Shown: positions 34,001-42,555 of the stretch, one piece after another
Layout: each line of letters begins with the position of its first letter
How positions within the stretch are numbered: position 1 is the stretch's first letter
Assembly: GCF_019704555.1 (NCBI RefSeq)
Contig: NZ_AP024745.1
Coordinates: 3,108,501 to 3,172,500, forward strand
Direction: 5' to 3'
Length of the DNA: 64,000 bases
Source: Actinoplanes sp. L3-i22
GTDB taxonomy: Bacteria > Actinomycetota > Actinomycetes > Mycobacteriales > Micromonosporaceae
Position numbers and translations under genes: made by a program
Notes under the pieces: generated by a model
The model's database searches: none
What the model was told of the DNA's origin: nothing
Seen by the model: only the letters and a program-made list of their open reading frames with translations

Positions 34001-34154
34001 AAAATCAAAATCAAATTCATCATTGCCACGGCTGCGGCCAATAACTGACCGCCGCTCCCGCGGGGACCCTTCCGGGCCTCGCTGGCCGCTGGCGCGTCCA
34101 AAACGCGAGCCCCTCCAGGGCGACGTCCGCGGGTGGTTGCGGTTCGCAAAGACC
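34001..34154 (+). repeat. Dispersed intergenic repeat, copy A
   Basis: About 150 bases shared with 36811-36960 (opposite orientation) and 47235-47380. Common blocks, in order: AATTCATT-like start, CTGCGGCCAATAACTGA, CGCTCCCGCGGGGACCCTTC then CGGGCCTCGC, then AGGGCGACGTCC and GGGTGGTTGCGGT. The 9-bp hairpin of the other copies has one mismatch here. It starts 15 bases after the long hairpin at 33952-33986. Confidence 0.85.
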
Positions 34155-34437
34155 TGAGACCCGGTGATCACGAGACGGTCCGCGAGTGATCTGTGCGATG
34201 ACGGCCCGCCTCCCGGGCTGCCGCTACGTTCGGCGCTCATCGGGTGGCTCGGTGTGAACGAGGTGAGGGAGATCCCCGGGTGCGGAACGGTTTCCGAACG
34301 GTTGCCGATGGCCGAGTGCCGGGCGGCTGGCCGGGACCGGCTGAGGGGCCGAGGGATCGAGACCTACGGACGGTTCTGCGGCGCGTGCGGGCGTGCCAGA
34401 TTGGCGCCTGACGAATGCCGGATCGGGAGAGGGATCG
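34155..34437. other. Intergenic, nothing recognised
   Basis: The stretch between repeat copy A and the small gene at 34438 contains no frame with support, no strong hairpin and no recognised site. It presumably holds the promoter of that small gene. Confidence 0.4.
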
Positions 34438-34653
34438 ATGGACGACGCGCTGGTGGCCTACAACGCCGGACGGGTGGACGGGGCTGCCGGAACCCGCGAC
34501 CCACAGATCGCCGACGACCCGGAGATCGGCCCGGACTACCGGATCGGCCTGCTCGACGGCCGGATCGCCGCCTTCCACATGCTCAAGGAACTCCGCGACG
34601 TCTTCGGCACCACCGACCCCCTCTTCGAACACCCCGACGACCCCCGCCAGTAG
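34438..34653 (+). CDS. Small acidic hypothetical protein
   Basis: A 71-residue acidic protein starting at the ATG at 34438, with GAGAGGG seven bases upstream; codon use has the expected GC-rich third positions. It contains AGRVDGAAGTRDPQIADDPEIGPDYRIGLLDGRIAAF, predicted largely helical with a short conserved-looking core. I do not recognise a family. It stands alone between repeat-rich stretches. Confidence 0.6.
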   Translation: MDDALVAYNAGRVDGAAGTRDPQIADDPEIGPDYRIGLLDGRIAAFHMLKELRDVFGTTDPLFEHPDDPRQ

Positions 34654-35282
34654 TCCCGCGGCCGTTTGCGCCCGTTTCGCCCGCGAGATCAGGTGCCACT
34701 GCTGGAGCGCGCCAGTGAGCCCGCTCGCAGTCGTTCGCCGAGGGCGACTCGCCGCCCATGTTGACCCGGCGCCGCCCGGCGACCTGCATGATCTGTCGCG
34801 CCGGGCCGTCTGTTGCGCCGGGCCGTCTGTTGCGCCGGGCCGTCTGTTGCGCCGGGCCGTCTGTTGCGCCGGGCCGTCTGTCGCGCCGGGTCGCTTTTTG
34901 CGCCGGGCCGCCTGTCACGTCGGCGGCGCGGGCGCCGGGTCCACGCCGCTGATCACGAGGGTGTCGTCCGGGACCCGGGTCGCGGGCGGGTCCGCGTCGT
35001 GCCGTGCAGGGTCCGCCTGACGTCGTCGATGTGCTCAGCCATCCGCCGAGTTTCCGGCCCGCCGTCGTTCCGGTGCGGGCGAATCCCGAGAGGCCAGGTC
35101 GCCGGCTGGTGGTCGGGGCCGTTTCCGGGTCGCGGAGAGAGCCCTGGACACCAGACGGATAAGTCGGGCGAATCGGTGGCGGGCGGACGGGGGTCCCGGT
35201 GTGGGCGGGGGAGGGAGACTGGGGCATGGCCGGGTGGATGGTGGCTGGTCACAAGCGGGTTCGGTGGGGAAGTGAGTCGGCG
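34654..35282. other. Repeat-bearing intergenic region upstream of nnaR
   Basis: More than 600 bases without a gene I can support. It contains the 17-bp tandem array (34799-34917). A minus-strand frame from an ATG at 35042 (29 codons) and several longer overlapping frames lack ribosome binding sites and domains. The right end leads into the GlnR-box-like site and promoter of the HemD-type regulator. Confidence 0.5.
34799..34917. repeat. 17-bp tandem repeat array, seven copies
   Basis: Unit CGCCGGGCCGTCTGTTG, copies starting at 34799, 34816, 34833, 34850, 34867, 34884 and 34901. The first four are identical; the last three carry one to five changes. A unit length not divisible by three fits non-coding DNA. 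Confidence 0.92.
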
Positions 35283-35320
35283 TTATCACCACGGAAACAT
35301 TTGCCTACCGTTCCCGAAAT
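35283..35320 (+). promoter_or_regulatory. GlnR-box-like site upstream of nnaR
   Basis: TTATC-n6-GAAAC-n6-CTACC-n6-GAAAT: two strong GAAAC-type half-sites 22 bases apart with exact 6-base spacings and weaker GTnAC-type half-sites. This is the layout of actinobacterial GlnR boxes. It ends 50 bases before the start codon. nnaR is a known GlnR target in Streptomyces coelicolor. Confidence 0.5.
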
Positions 35321-35370
35321 CAGGTCTTAGGACTCTTGCAGCGAAGACGGCAGCACGGGATGGGGACTGG

Positions 35371-36471
35371 ATGACCGAGGGCGCACTGAGCGGCTTCACC
35401 GTGGCGGTCACCGCGGAGCGACGCCGCAGTGAGATGACCGCGTTGCTGGAGCGGCGCGGGGCGCGGGTGGTCAGCGCACCGGCGATCACCATCGTGCCCC
35501 TGATCGACGACGACGCGCTGCGGGCGTCGACCGAGGCGTGCATCGGCCTGGAGCCGCATCTGGTGATCGCGACCACCGGGTTCGGGTTCCGGGGCTGGCT
35601 GGAGGCGGCCGAGGGCTGGGGTCTGGGTGACACGCTGCGCGCGTCGCTGAACGGCGCCAAGATCATCGCTCGGGGGCCGAAGCCGTGCGGGGCGATCCGG
35701 GCGGCCGGGCTCACCGAGGACTGGGCCGCCAAGACGGAGGGCTCCGAGGAGGTGCTCGAACGGCTGCTGCACGACGGGGTGTCCGGGCAGCGGATCGTGG
35801 TGCAGGAGCACGGCGAGCCGCAGGTCGAGTTCGTGAACGCGCTGCGTGCGGCGGGTGCCGCGGTCGTCGAGGTGCCGGTGTACCGGTGGGCGCTGCCGCC
35901 CGACGTCGCCCCGGTGCGCCGGCTGACCGAGCAGGTCGCGGCCGGGCAGATCGACGCGGTGACGTTCACCAGCGCGCCGGCGGTGAAGGCGTTCCTGCAG
36001 ATCGCCGGAGACACGCACGCCGATGTGCTGGCCGCGTTCCGGGCCGGGACACTGGCCGCCTGCGTCGGGCCGGTGACCGCGGCGCCGCTGGTCGAGCGGG
36101 ACGTCCCGGTGGTGATGCCGGAGCGGTTCCGGCTCGGCGCGCTGATCAAGACGGTCACCGACGAGCTGCCGAAGCGGGCGGTGCGGCTGCGGGTGGCGGG
36201 TTCGGTCCTGGAGGTGCGGGGCCATGCCGCGCTGATCGACGGCGTGACCCACACGCTGGCGCCGGCCGCGATGGCGATCCTGGCGTCGCTGGCCCGCCGG
36301 CCCGGCGCGGTGGTCTCCAAGGATCAGCTCGCGGCGGCCCTGCCCCGGGGCAACGACGGGCACGCCGTGGACGTGGCGGTGGCCCGGCTGCGGGCCGCGC
36401 TCGGCTCCGGCAAACACATCGAGACGGTCATCAAACGCGGCTACCGCCTCCGCCTGGACGAAGCCGCCTGA
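35371..36471 (+). CDS. nnaR: NnaR-like regulator: uroporphyrinogen-III synthase domain plus winged helix
   Basis: A 366-residue protein with an N-terminal HemD-like domain (about residues 1-265; GFTVAVTAERR, HLVIATTGFGFRGW, VTFTSAPAVKAFL) and a C-terminal OmpR/PhoB-type winged helix (about 275-365; LAPAAMAILASLARRPGAVVSKDQL, then HAVDVAVARLRAAL and VIKRGYRL). This is the architecture of NnaR, the nitrate/nitrite assimilation regulator of streptomycetes and mycobacteria. Its position ahead of chelatase, nirBD and narK fits. Whether the HemD domain still makes uroporphyrinogen III or only senses a tetrapyrrole is open. Confidence 0.9.
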   Translation: MTEGALSGFTVAVTAERRRSEMTALLERRGARVVSAPAITIVPLIDDDALRASTEACIGLEPHLVIATTGFGFRGWLEAAEGWGLGDTLRASLNGAKIIARGPKPCGAIRAAGLTEDWAAKTEGSEEVLERLLHDGVSGQRIVVQEHGEPQVEFVNALRAAGAAVVEVPVYRWALPPDVAPVRRLTEQVAAGQIDAVTFTSAPAVKAFLQIAGDTHADVLAAFRAGTLAACVGPVTAAPLVERDVPVVMPERFRLGALIKTVTDELPKRAVRLRVAGSVLEVRGHAALIDGVTHTLAPAAMAILASLARRPGAVVSKDQLAAALPRGNDGHAVDVAVARLRAALGSGKHIETVIKRGYRLRLDEAA

Positions 36472-36478
36472 CCGGGCC

Positions 36479-36763
36479 GCGCCGCGGGACGCCGTCCCGT
36501 TGCGGAGCCGCTTGAATGACTGCGCCGCGGGACGCCCTCCCGCACTTCAGCCGCGGTGCCTGATGCCTTTGCCGGGCCCGCCGTCCACCTGGTGAACCCG
36601 GCCGCCGCGCCGGGCTCGCCACCAACGGTGCCGCCCGATGTCTTTGCCGGGCCGCCATCCCGCCCGGCAACGGAGCCGGCGAGGTTTCCCGCCGAAAGCT
36701 CACCGCCTCGGCTGGTCCTCAGGGTTGTTCCAGGGTGTCTGAAGCAGCCCTGAGGACCAGCCG
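36479..36763. repeat. Cluster of short direct repeats and a 16-bp stem hairpin
   Basis: GCGCCGCGGGACGCC occurs at 36479-36493 and 36522-36536; CTTTGCCGGGCC at 36567-36578 and 36642-36653, each within longer similar blocks. CGGCTGGTCCTCAGGG (36709-36724) pairs perfectly with 36748-36763 across a 23-base loop. The hairpin may end nnaR transcripts; the direct repeats are unexplained. Confidence 0.8.
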
Positions 36764-36810
36764 GGACCGTGACACGCGGCTGGGCCGGGAGCACGGATCG
36801 GCTCGCGTGG

Positions 36811-36960
36811 GTCCTTTGAAACCGCGACCACCCACGGACATCGCCCTGTAGGGCCTCGCGTTCTGGGCGCCCCGCGCCCTGCGAGGCCCGGAAGGGTCCC
36901 CGCGGGAGCGGCGATCTGTACCCCGGCGGACATAGGCAATGAATTTCTTGATCTTGATGG
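36811..36960 (-). repeat. Dispersed intergenic repeat, copy C (inverted)
   Basis: Minus-strand copy of the element at 34001 and 47235. Nearly identical to the 47 kb copy from the CGCTCCCGCGGGG block to the GGGCGA-TGTCC block, with the 9-bp stem GGGCCTCGC/GCGAGGCCC intact; it lacks the CTGCGGCCAATAACTGA block, replaced by unrelated bases. Its edge lies 18 bases from the sirohydrochlorin chelatase start. Confidence 0.85.
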
Positions 36961-36977
36961 TTCTGGAGGGGATCGCC

Positions 36978-37655
36978 GTGACCACCCTGATTGCTGTTGC
37001 TCATGGCACGCGCTCCGCGAACGGGCGGCGCCAGCTGCAGGAACTCGCCGCCGCGGTGGCGCGGAAGCGGCGCGGGCTCGATGTGCGGCTCTGCTACGTG
37101 GACGTGCAGGAGCCGAAGGTTTCCGCGATCGTGCCGACCGTGCGGGACGCGGTGGTCGTGCCGCTGCTGCTGTCCTGCGGATATCACGTGCGGGTGGACA
37201 TCGCGGAGGCCGTCGCGGGCACCGGGATTCCGGTGACCGCGCCGCTCGGGCCGGATCCGGTGCTGCTCGGCAGCATGCTCGGGAACCTGCCGCCGGCGGA
37301 CGCGATCGTGCTGGCCGCGGCCGGGTCGTCGGATCCGGGCTGGCGCGCCGATGTGGAGGGTGTCGCGACCCGGCTGCCGGGTGGGGCGCGCGTCGGCTAC
37401 GTCTCCGGGACCGGGCCGCGCGTGCCGGACGTGGTCGCCCAGCTGCGGCGCGAGGGTGCGCGACGGATCGCGATCGCCGCGTATCTGCTGGCCGACGGAC
37501 TGTTCTACCGGTCGTTGAGCGAGGCCGGCGCGGACTCGGTGACGCCGCCGCTGTGCCGGGACGCGGCCGTGGCGGACCTGGTGCTGAGCCGATTCGACGG
37601 CGCCTTTGTTAACGCGGAAGACGGGCGCCTCACAACCGTCGGTAGCCGTTTGTAG
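36978..37655 (+). CDS. Sirohydrochlorin ferrochelatase, CbiX/SirB family
   Basis: A 225-residue chelatase with two CbiX repeats. Visible: LIAVAHGTRS with the catalytic His, VPLLLSCGYHVRVDI with a second His, and the C-terminal half LAAAGSSDPGWR and AAYLLADGLFYRSL. It inserts iron into sirohydrochlorin to make siroheme, the cofactor of the adjacent NirB. The GTG at 36978 has GGAGGGG seven bases upstream; an ATG at 36939 lies inside the dispersed repeat and is rejected. Confidence 0.88.
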   Translation: MTTLIAVAHGTRSANGRRQLQELAAAVARKRRGLDVRLCYVDVQEPKVSAIVPTVRDAVVVPLLLSCGYHVRVDIAEAVAGTGIPVTAPLGPDPVLLGSMLGNLPPADAIVLAAAGSSDPGWRADVEGVATRLPGGARVGYVSGTGPRVPDVVAQLRREGARRIAIAAYLLADGLFYRSLSEAGADSVTPPLCRDAAVADLVLSRFDGAFVNAEDGRLTTVGSRL

Positions 37656-37774
37656 TCACATCGGGTGCGGTCCGGTTGTAGGGATTTCCGAACAACAGCG
37701 TCACCGCAAGTGGTCTTCCGGGTTAACGCCACGCCGCCAGAGTTCATTGCACACGGCCAGAAGGGACCGACGCA

Positions 37775-40228
37775 GTGACTCAGAAGCTTGTCGTCATCGG
37801 CAACGGCATGGCGGGAGCCCGGACGGTCGAGGAGATCCTCGCCCGGCACGGGGACTTCTCCGTGACGATGTTCGGTGACGAGCCCTACGGCAACTACAAC
37901 CGGATCATGTTGTCCAACCTGCTCGCCGGGGTGGAGACGGAAGAGGGCATCTTCCTCAACGACCTCGCCTGGTACCGGGACAACGGGATCACGCTGAACG
38001 CCGGCGTCAAGATCGAGCGGATCGACGCCGCGGCCAGGATCGTCCACGACAGCAACGGCGGGGCCACCCCCTACGACAAGCTGATCATCGCGACCGGCAG
38101 CTACTCGTGGACGCCGCCGATGAAGAACGTGCACAACCCGAAGCGCGGCTACCACCAGGGCGTCTTCGCGTTCCGCACGCTCGACGACACGCGCGGCATG
38201 ATCCGCTACGCCCGGGACCACGAGCGCGCGGTCGTGATCGGCGGCGGCCTGCTCGGCCTGGAGGCGGCACGCGGACTGCAGAACCACGTCAGCCACGTGA
38301 CCCTGCTGCACGCCATGGGTCACCTGATGGAACGCCAGCTCGACCCGAAGGCCGGCCAGATGCTGCAGGCCAGCGTCGAGGGCAAGCTCGGGATCAACGT
38401 GATCACCAACGCGATGACCAGCGAGATCCTCGGCAAGGACAAGGTCACCGGGGTGAAGCTGGCCGACGGCACGGTCATCGAGTGCGACGTGGTGGTGATC
38501 GCCGCCGGGATCCGGCCGAACACCGAGATGGTGGCGAACAGCGGCCTGCCGGTCGAGCGCGGCATCGTGGTCGACGACCAGATGCGCGTCCAGGGCCACG
38601 AGGACGTCTACTCGGTCGGCGAGTGCGCGCAGCATCGCGGCAGCCTGTACGGCCTGGTCGCGCCGCTGTGGGACCAGGCGAAGGTGCTGGCCGACCACAT
38701 CACCGGCACGTCCGGGGTGGCGTACACCGGCTCGAAGCTGCACACCAAGCTCAAGGTCGCCGGCATCGACGTCGCCTCGATGGGGCTGATCGCCCCGGAG
38801 CACGACGAGGACGAGGTGATCGTCTACAACGAGCCGAAGAAGGGCGTCTACAAGCAGCTGATCATCCGGAACGACGTGCTGGTCGGCGCGACGCTGGTGG
38901 GGGACAACAGCAAGGCCGCGTCGCTGATCCAGCACTTCGACCGGGGCACCGCCCTTCCCGAGGAGCGCTCGTCGCTGATCTTCGACATCGGGGGAGCGGT
39001 CGAGGAGTCGCCCGAGGACATGCCCGACGACGCCCAGGTCTGCAACTGCAACGGGGTCAGCAAGGGCGCGATCTGCGGGGTGGTGGCCGGCGGGTGCGGG
39101 ACGGTCAGCGGGGTGATGGACAAGACCCGCGCCGGTAAGGGCTGCGGTACCTGCAAGCCGCTGGTCCAGCGGATCGTCGAGTGGGCGAACGGCGGTGCGG
39201 CCGAAGAGGATCCGGCCGCGTCCTGGTACGTCCCCGGCGTGCCGATGCCGAAGTCGGAACTTATGGCTTCGATTCGGAAATACCGCCTCACCAGTGTCTC
39301 CTCGGTCTTTGCGAAGCTCGCGCCGGGCGGGGAGGACGCCAAGAGCAAGATGGGCCTCGCGTCGCTGCTGAAGATGATGTGGGGCGCGGACTACGTCGAC
39401 GAGCGCGACGCCCGGTTCATCAACGACCGGGTGCACGCCAACATCCAGCGCGACGGCACCTTCTCGGTGGTCCCGCAGATGAAGGGCGGCGTCACCACCC
39501 CGGCCCAGCTCCGCAAGATCGCCGAGGTGGCCGAGAAGTACGACGTGCCGATGGTCAAGCTCACCGGCGGCCAGCGGATCGACCTGCTCGGGGTGCCGAA
39601 GGAGAAGCTGCCGGCGATGTGGGCGGACCTGGACATGCCGTCCGGGTACGCCTACGCCAAGAGTTTCCGCACCGTGAAGACCTGTGTCGGCTCGGACTTC
39701 TGCCGGTTCGGGGTCGGTGACTCGACCGCGCTGGGCATCGCGCTCGAGGAGCGGTACCAGGGCCTCGAGGGGCCCGGGAAGATGAAGCTCGCGGTCAGCG
39801 GGTGTCCGCGGAACTGCGCCGAGTCGTACGTCAAGGACCTGGGTGTGGTCGCGATCGACGGCGGCCGGTGGGAGATCTACGTCGGCGGCGCGGCCGGCGC
39901 CCACATCCGTAAGGGCGATCTGCTCACCACGGTCGGCTCGGCCGAAGAGGTGATCCGGCTGACCGGGCGCTTCCTGCAGTACTACCGGGAGAACGCGAAC
40001 TGGCTGGAGCGGACCTACGCGTTCGTGCCGCGGATCGGCGTCGACCGGATCCGGGAGATCGTCGTCGACGACACGGACGGCATCGCCGCCGCCCTGGACG
40101 CCGCGGTCGAGGAGGCCGTGCAGTCGTACCAGGATCCCTGGAAGGAGCGGGCCGAGCCGGCCACGCCCGGCCAGTTCCGTACCTCCCTTCCGCTGATCGT
40201 CCTTCCTCAGGTTCCGGTGCGCTCATGA
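37775..40228 (+). CDS. nirB: Assimilatory nitrite reductase (NADH), large subunit
   Basis: An 817-residue NirB. Order: FAD/NADH domain (about 1-400; VVIGNGMAGARTVEEI, VIGGGLLGLEAARGL), a BFD-like [2Fe-2S] domain (CNCNGVSKGAIC, then GCGTC, about 425-465), and the ferredoxin-like and siroheme/[4Fe-4S] domains (TCVGSDFCRFG and SGCPRNCAES with the four cluster Cys). It reduces nitrite to ammonium. GTG start with AAGGGA upstream. It overlaps nirD by four bases. Siroheme supply comes from the upstream chelatase. Confidence 0.96.
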   Translation: MTQKLVVIGNGMAGARTVEEILARHGDFSVTMFGDEPYGNYNRIMLSNLLAGVETEEGIFLNDLAWYRDNGITLNAGVKIERIDAAARIVHDSNGGATPYDKLIIATGSYSWTPPMKNVHNPKRGYHQGVFAFRTLDDTRGMIRYARDHERAVVIGGGLLGLEAARGLQNHVSHVTLLHAMGHLMERQLDPKAGQMLQASVEGKLGINVITNAMTSEILGKDKVTGVKLADGTVIECDVVVIAAGIRPNTEMVANSGLPVERGIVVDDQMRVQGHEDVYSVGECAQHRGSLYGLVAPLWDQAKVLADHITGTSGVAYTGSKLHTKLKVAGIDVASMGLIAPEHDEDEVIVYNEPKKGVYKQLIIRNDVLVGATLVGDNSKAASLIQHFDRGTALPEERSSLIFDIGGAVEESPEDMPDDAQVCNCNGVSKGAICGVVAGGCGTVSGVMDKTRAGKGCGTCKPLVQRIVEWANGGAAEEDPAASWYVPGVPMPKSELMASIRKYRLTSVSSVFAKLAPGGEDAKSKMGLASLLKMMWGADYVDERDARFINDRVHANIQRDGTFSVVPQMKGGVTTPAQLRKIAEVAEKYDVPMVKLTGGQRIDLLGVPKEKLPAMWADLDMPSGYAYAKSFRTVKTCVGSDFCRFGVGDSTALGIALEERYQGLEGPGKMKLAVSGCPRNCAESYVKDLGVVAIDGGRWEIYVGGAAGAHIRKGDLLTTVGSAEEVIRLTGRFLQYYRENANWLERTYAFVPRIGVDRIREIVVDDTDGIAAALDAAVEEAVQSYQDPWKERAEPATPGQFRTSLPLIVLPQVPVRS

Positions 40229-40536
40229 AGACCACATCGCTCGTCAATCTCGGACCGGTCACCGACATCCCGTTGGGCGAGGGGCGTACCTACGCCGTCG
40301 ACGGGGACATGATCGCGATCTTCCGCCTGCGCGACAGCTCCCTGCGCGCGGTCTCGGCGATCTGCCCGCACAAGGGCGGCCCGCTGGCGGACGGGCAGAT
40401 CGACAACGCGGTCGTCGTTTGCCCCCTGCACCTGTTCGCCTGGGACCTCGCCACCGGGTGTTCCCAGTCAGGCCAGCCCCCGATCAACGTCTACCCGGTA
40501 CGGGAAGACGACGGTCACATCCTTTTGGGAGACTGA
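40225..40536 (+). CDS. nirD: Nitrite reductase small subunit, Rieske-type
   Basis: A 103-residue Rieske-fold protein with CPHKGGPL and CPLHLFAWDL, the two Cys-His pairs of a [2Fe-2S] centre; in many NirD proteins these are lost, so retention is notable. It partners NirB. Its ATG overlaps the nirB stop (ATGA), and narK follows two bases after its own stop. Confidence 0.94.
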   Translation: MKTTSLVNLGPVTDIPLGEGRTYAVDGDMIAIFRLRDSSLRAVSAICPHKGGPLADGQIDNAVVVCPLHLFAWDLATGCSQSGQPPINVYPVREDDGHILLGD

Positions 40537-40538
40537 TC

Positions 40539-41876
40539 ATGACTGCCATAGCTGTCGAGCGTCCTTCATCCGCCACCCTCAAGGGCCACTGGATCGACGA
40601 CTGGAACCCCGAGGACCCGGCATTCTGGGCCAACGGCGGGTCCAAGATCGCCAAGCGCAACCTGATCTTCTCGATCTTCTCCGAGCACATCGGCTTCTCG
40701 GTGTGGTCGCTCTGGTCGGTGATGGTGCTCTTCCTCGGCCCGCAGTACGGCTTCGACCCGGCCCAGAAGTTCCTGCTCACCGCCGTGCCGACGCTGGTCG
40801 GGGCGGGGCTGCGGATCCCGTACACGTTCGCGGTGGCCCGGTTCGGCGGCCGCAACTGGACCATCATCAGCGCGTCCCTGCTGCTCATCCCGTCGGTCCT
40901 GGCGGCGTTCCTGATCCAGCCGGGCGTCTCGTTCACCACGCTGGTGCTGCTGGCCGCGACGGCCGGGGTCGGCGGCGGCAACTTCGCCTCCTCGATGGCG
41001 AACATCAACGCGTTCTTCCCGAACCGCTACAAGGGCTGGGCGCTCGGCATCAACGCCGGCGGCGGCAACATCGGCGTCGCCGCGGTGCAGCTGGTCGGCC
41101 TGTTCACGCTGGCCGTCTTCGGCGCCGGGCACCCGGGGATCGTGGCCGGCATCTACATCCCGCTGATCGTGCTCGCCACGCTCGGCTCGGCGATCTGGAT
41201 GGACAACCTCAGCCAGGCCCGCAACGAGAAGCGCGGCATGCGGGACGCGGTGCGGGAGGGGCACGCCTGGGTGATGTCGCTGCTCTACATCGGCACGTTC
41301 GGCTCGTTCATCGGCTTCGGGTTCGCGTTCGGGCAGGTCCTGCAGGTGCAGTTCGCGACCCAGTTCAACACCCCGATCAAGGCGGCCTACCTGACCTTCC
41401 TCGGGCCGCTGCTCGGGTCGCTGATCCGGCCGGTGGGCGGGGCGCTCGCCGACCGGCTGGGCGGGGCGAAGGTCACGTTCGTCAACTTCATCGCGATGGG
41501 GCTCGGCGCGAGCGTCGTCCTGATCGCGGCCCAGCAGCGGTCGCTGCCGCTGTACATCGCCGGGTTCATCAGCCTGTTCGTGCTGAGCGGGCTGGGCAAC
41601 GGCTCGACGTACAAGATGATTCCGGCGATCTTCAAGGCGAAGTACGCCGGCGACGACCACCAGGCGCGGCGGATCTCCGGTGCGGTGATCGGCCTCGCCG
41701 GGGCGATCGGCGCGGTCGGCGGGGTGCTCGTCAACCTGGCGTTCCGGCAGTCGTTCCTGGCCTACAAGGACGCGGACGCGGCGTACCTGGGGTTCATCGC
41801 GTTCTACGCGCTCTGCGTGATCGTCACCTGGGCGGTCTACCTGCGACCCGGCGCCCGCCAGGCGATCGCGGTCTGA
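40539..41876 (+). CDS. narK: Nitrate/nitrite transporter, MFS NNP family
   Basis: A 445-residue, 12-segment major facilitator of the nitrate-nitrite porter family: an N-terminal WNPEDPAFWANGG, the FFP-N-x-Y/KG motif in INAFFPNRYKGWALGINAGGGNIGVA (first NNP signature) and a second glycine-rich signature GLAGAIGAVGGVLVN. It imports nitrate or nitrite or exports nitrite. ATG at 40539 with GGGAG upstream. No nitrate reductase gene is present in the window, so nitrate reduction would need a gene elsewhere. Confidence 0.94.
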   Translation: MTAIAVERPSSATLKGHWIDDWNPEDPAFWANGGSKIAKRNLIFSIFSEHIGFSVWSLWSVMVLFLGPQYGFDPAQKFLLTAVPTLVGAGLRIPYTFAVARFGGRNWTIISASLLLIPSVLAAFLIQPGVSFTTLVLLAATAGVGGGNFASSMANINAFFPNRYKGWALGINAGGGNIGVAAVQLVGLFTLAVFGAGHPGIVAGIYIPLIVLATLGSAIWMDNLSQARNEKRGMRDAVREGHAWVMSLLYIGTFGSFIGFGFAFGQVLQVQFATQFNTPIKAAYLTFLGPLLGSLIRPVGGALADRLGGAKVTFVNFIAMGLGASVVLIAAQQRSLPLYIAGFISLFVLSGLGNGSTYKMIPAIFKAKYAGDDHQARRISGAVIGLAGAIGAVGGVLVNLAFRQSFLAYKDADAAYLGFIAFYALCVIVTWAVYLRPGARQAIAV

Positions 41877-41888
41877 GTCCCGCGTCAG

Positions 41889-41919
41889 GTGGCCCGGTGC
41901 GCTGTCGGCACCGGGCCAC
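41889..41919 (+). terminator. Terminator of the nirB-nirD-narK operon
   Basis: Perfect 12-bp stem GTGGCCCGGTGC with complement and loop GCTGTCG, 12 bases after the narK stop. Confidence 0.82.
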
Positions 41920-42144
41920 CGGCGTCTCCGGTCCCCAAGATTTCGCACTCAGTGTGCGGCGCCCGGTTTGACGTTTGATAGATGCGTAATGAGCTGCGGA
42001 AATGCACGATTGATCTAGCTTGATCGAAGATCGAATTGCACAACGGCGTCACCTGATCGTGGACGTGTGTCGCCAACCGGAAAGATCCGCGATCCATATG
42101 ATCAGTTTGTCCGAAATTGCCTTTATGAACGAAAAGGTGATCCG

Positions 42145-42540
42145 ATGAACAAGCTGATCCGTGGGTTCGCGATGTCCGGCCTGGCCGCCGCCGCGGGCCT
42201 GGTCATGACCGCCGGCCCGGCCGCCGCGTCGTCCGCCGCCCACGCCACGCCGGAGGCCAAGCCCAAGGCGCCGGCCGCCGCACAGGCGAAGTCCCGCTCC
42301 CGGGTGCTCGGTTTCTACCGCAGCTCCGGGGCGTGTCACCGGGACGGCCAGCGCGGCGAGTTCCGTCGCCAGTGGACCGACCACGACTGCATCCCGGTCC
42401 GGGAGGGCTTCCGGCGCGGCTACGCGCTGAAGGTCTACTACGGCTGGGGTGGTCCCGGCTCGCACGACATGCACGATCACGACCACGGCCCGCACGACAT
42501 GCACGACCACGGCCCGCACGGCCCGTGGAAGAAGAACTGA
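42145..42540 (+). CDS. Secreted protein with His/Asp-rich tail
   Basis: A 131-residue protein with a Sec signal (cleavage near GPAAASSA), an Ala/Pro/Lys-rich spacer, a central region with two Cys (SSGACHRDG and TDHDCIPVREGF), and a C-terminal tail repeating H-D-M-H-D-H and G-P-H. The spacing suggests a disulfide and a metal-binding tail for copper, zinc or nickel. AAGGTGA precedes the ATG at 42145. No family recognised. The gene is alone and closed by a strong hairpin. Confidence 0.78.
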   Translation: MNKLIRGFAMSGLAAAAGLVMTAGPAAASSAAHATPEAKPKAPAAAQAKSRSRVLGFYRSSGACHRDGQRGEFRRQWTDHDCIPVREGFRRGYALKVYYGWGGPGSHDMHDHDHGPHDMHDHGPHGPWKKN

Positions 42541-42555
42541 GCGGATTCGTCGCAC

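Noticed and set aside
34953-35252. Minus-strand Pro/Arg-rich frame of 99 codons
   Set aside because: No ribosome binding site, no domain; the intergenic GC content alone keeps such frames open.
34813-35370. Upstream extension of nnaR through the 17-bp repeats
   Set aside because: The repeats would be coding in all frames; the HemD domain starts at the ATG at 35371 and the GlnR-like site lies in between.
36939-36977. ATG at 36939 as start of the chelatase
   Set aside because: It lies inside the dispersed repeat; the GTG at 36978 has an ideal ribosome binding site and begins the family similarity.
37656-37774. GlnR or NnaR box before nirB
   Set aside because: I looked for GTnAC/GAAAC half-sites with 6-base spacing and found none; GTTAAC motifs here are too short to call.
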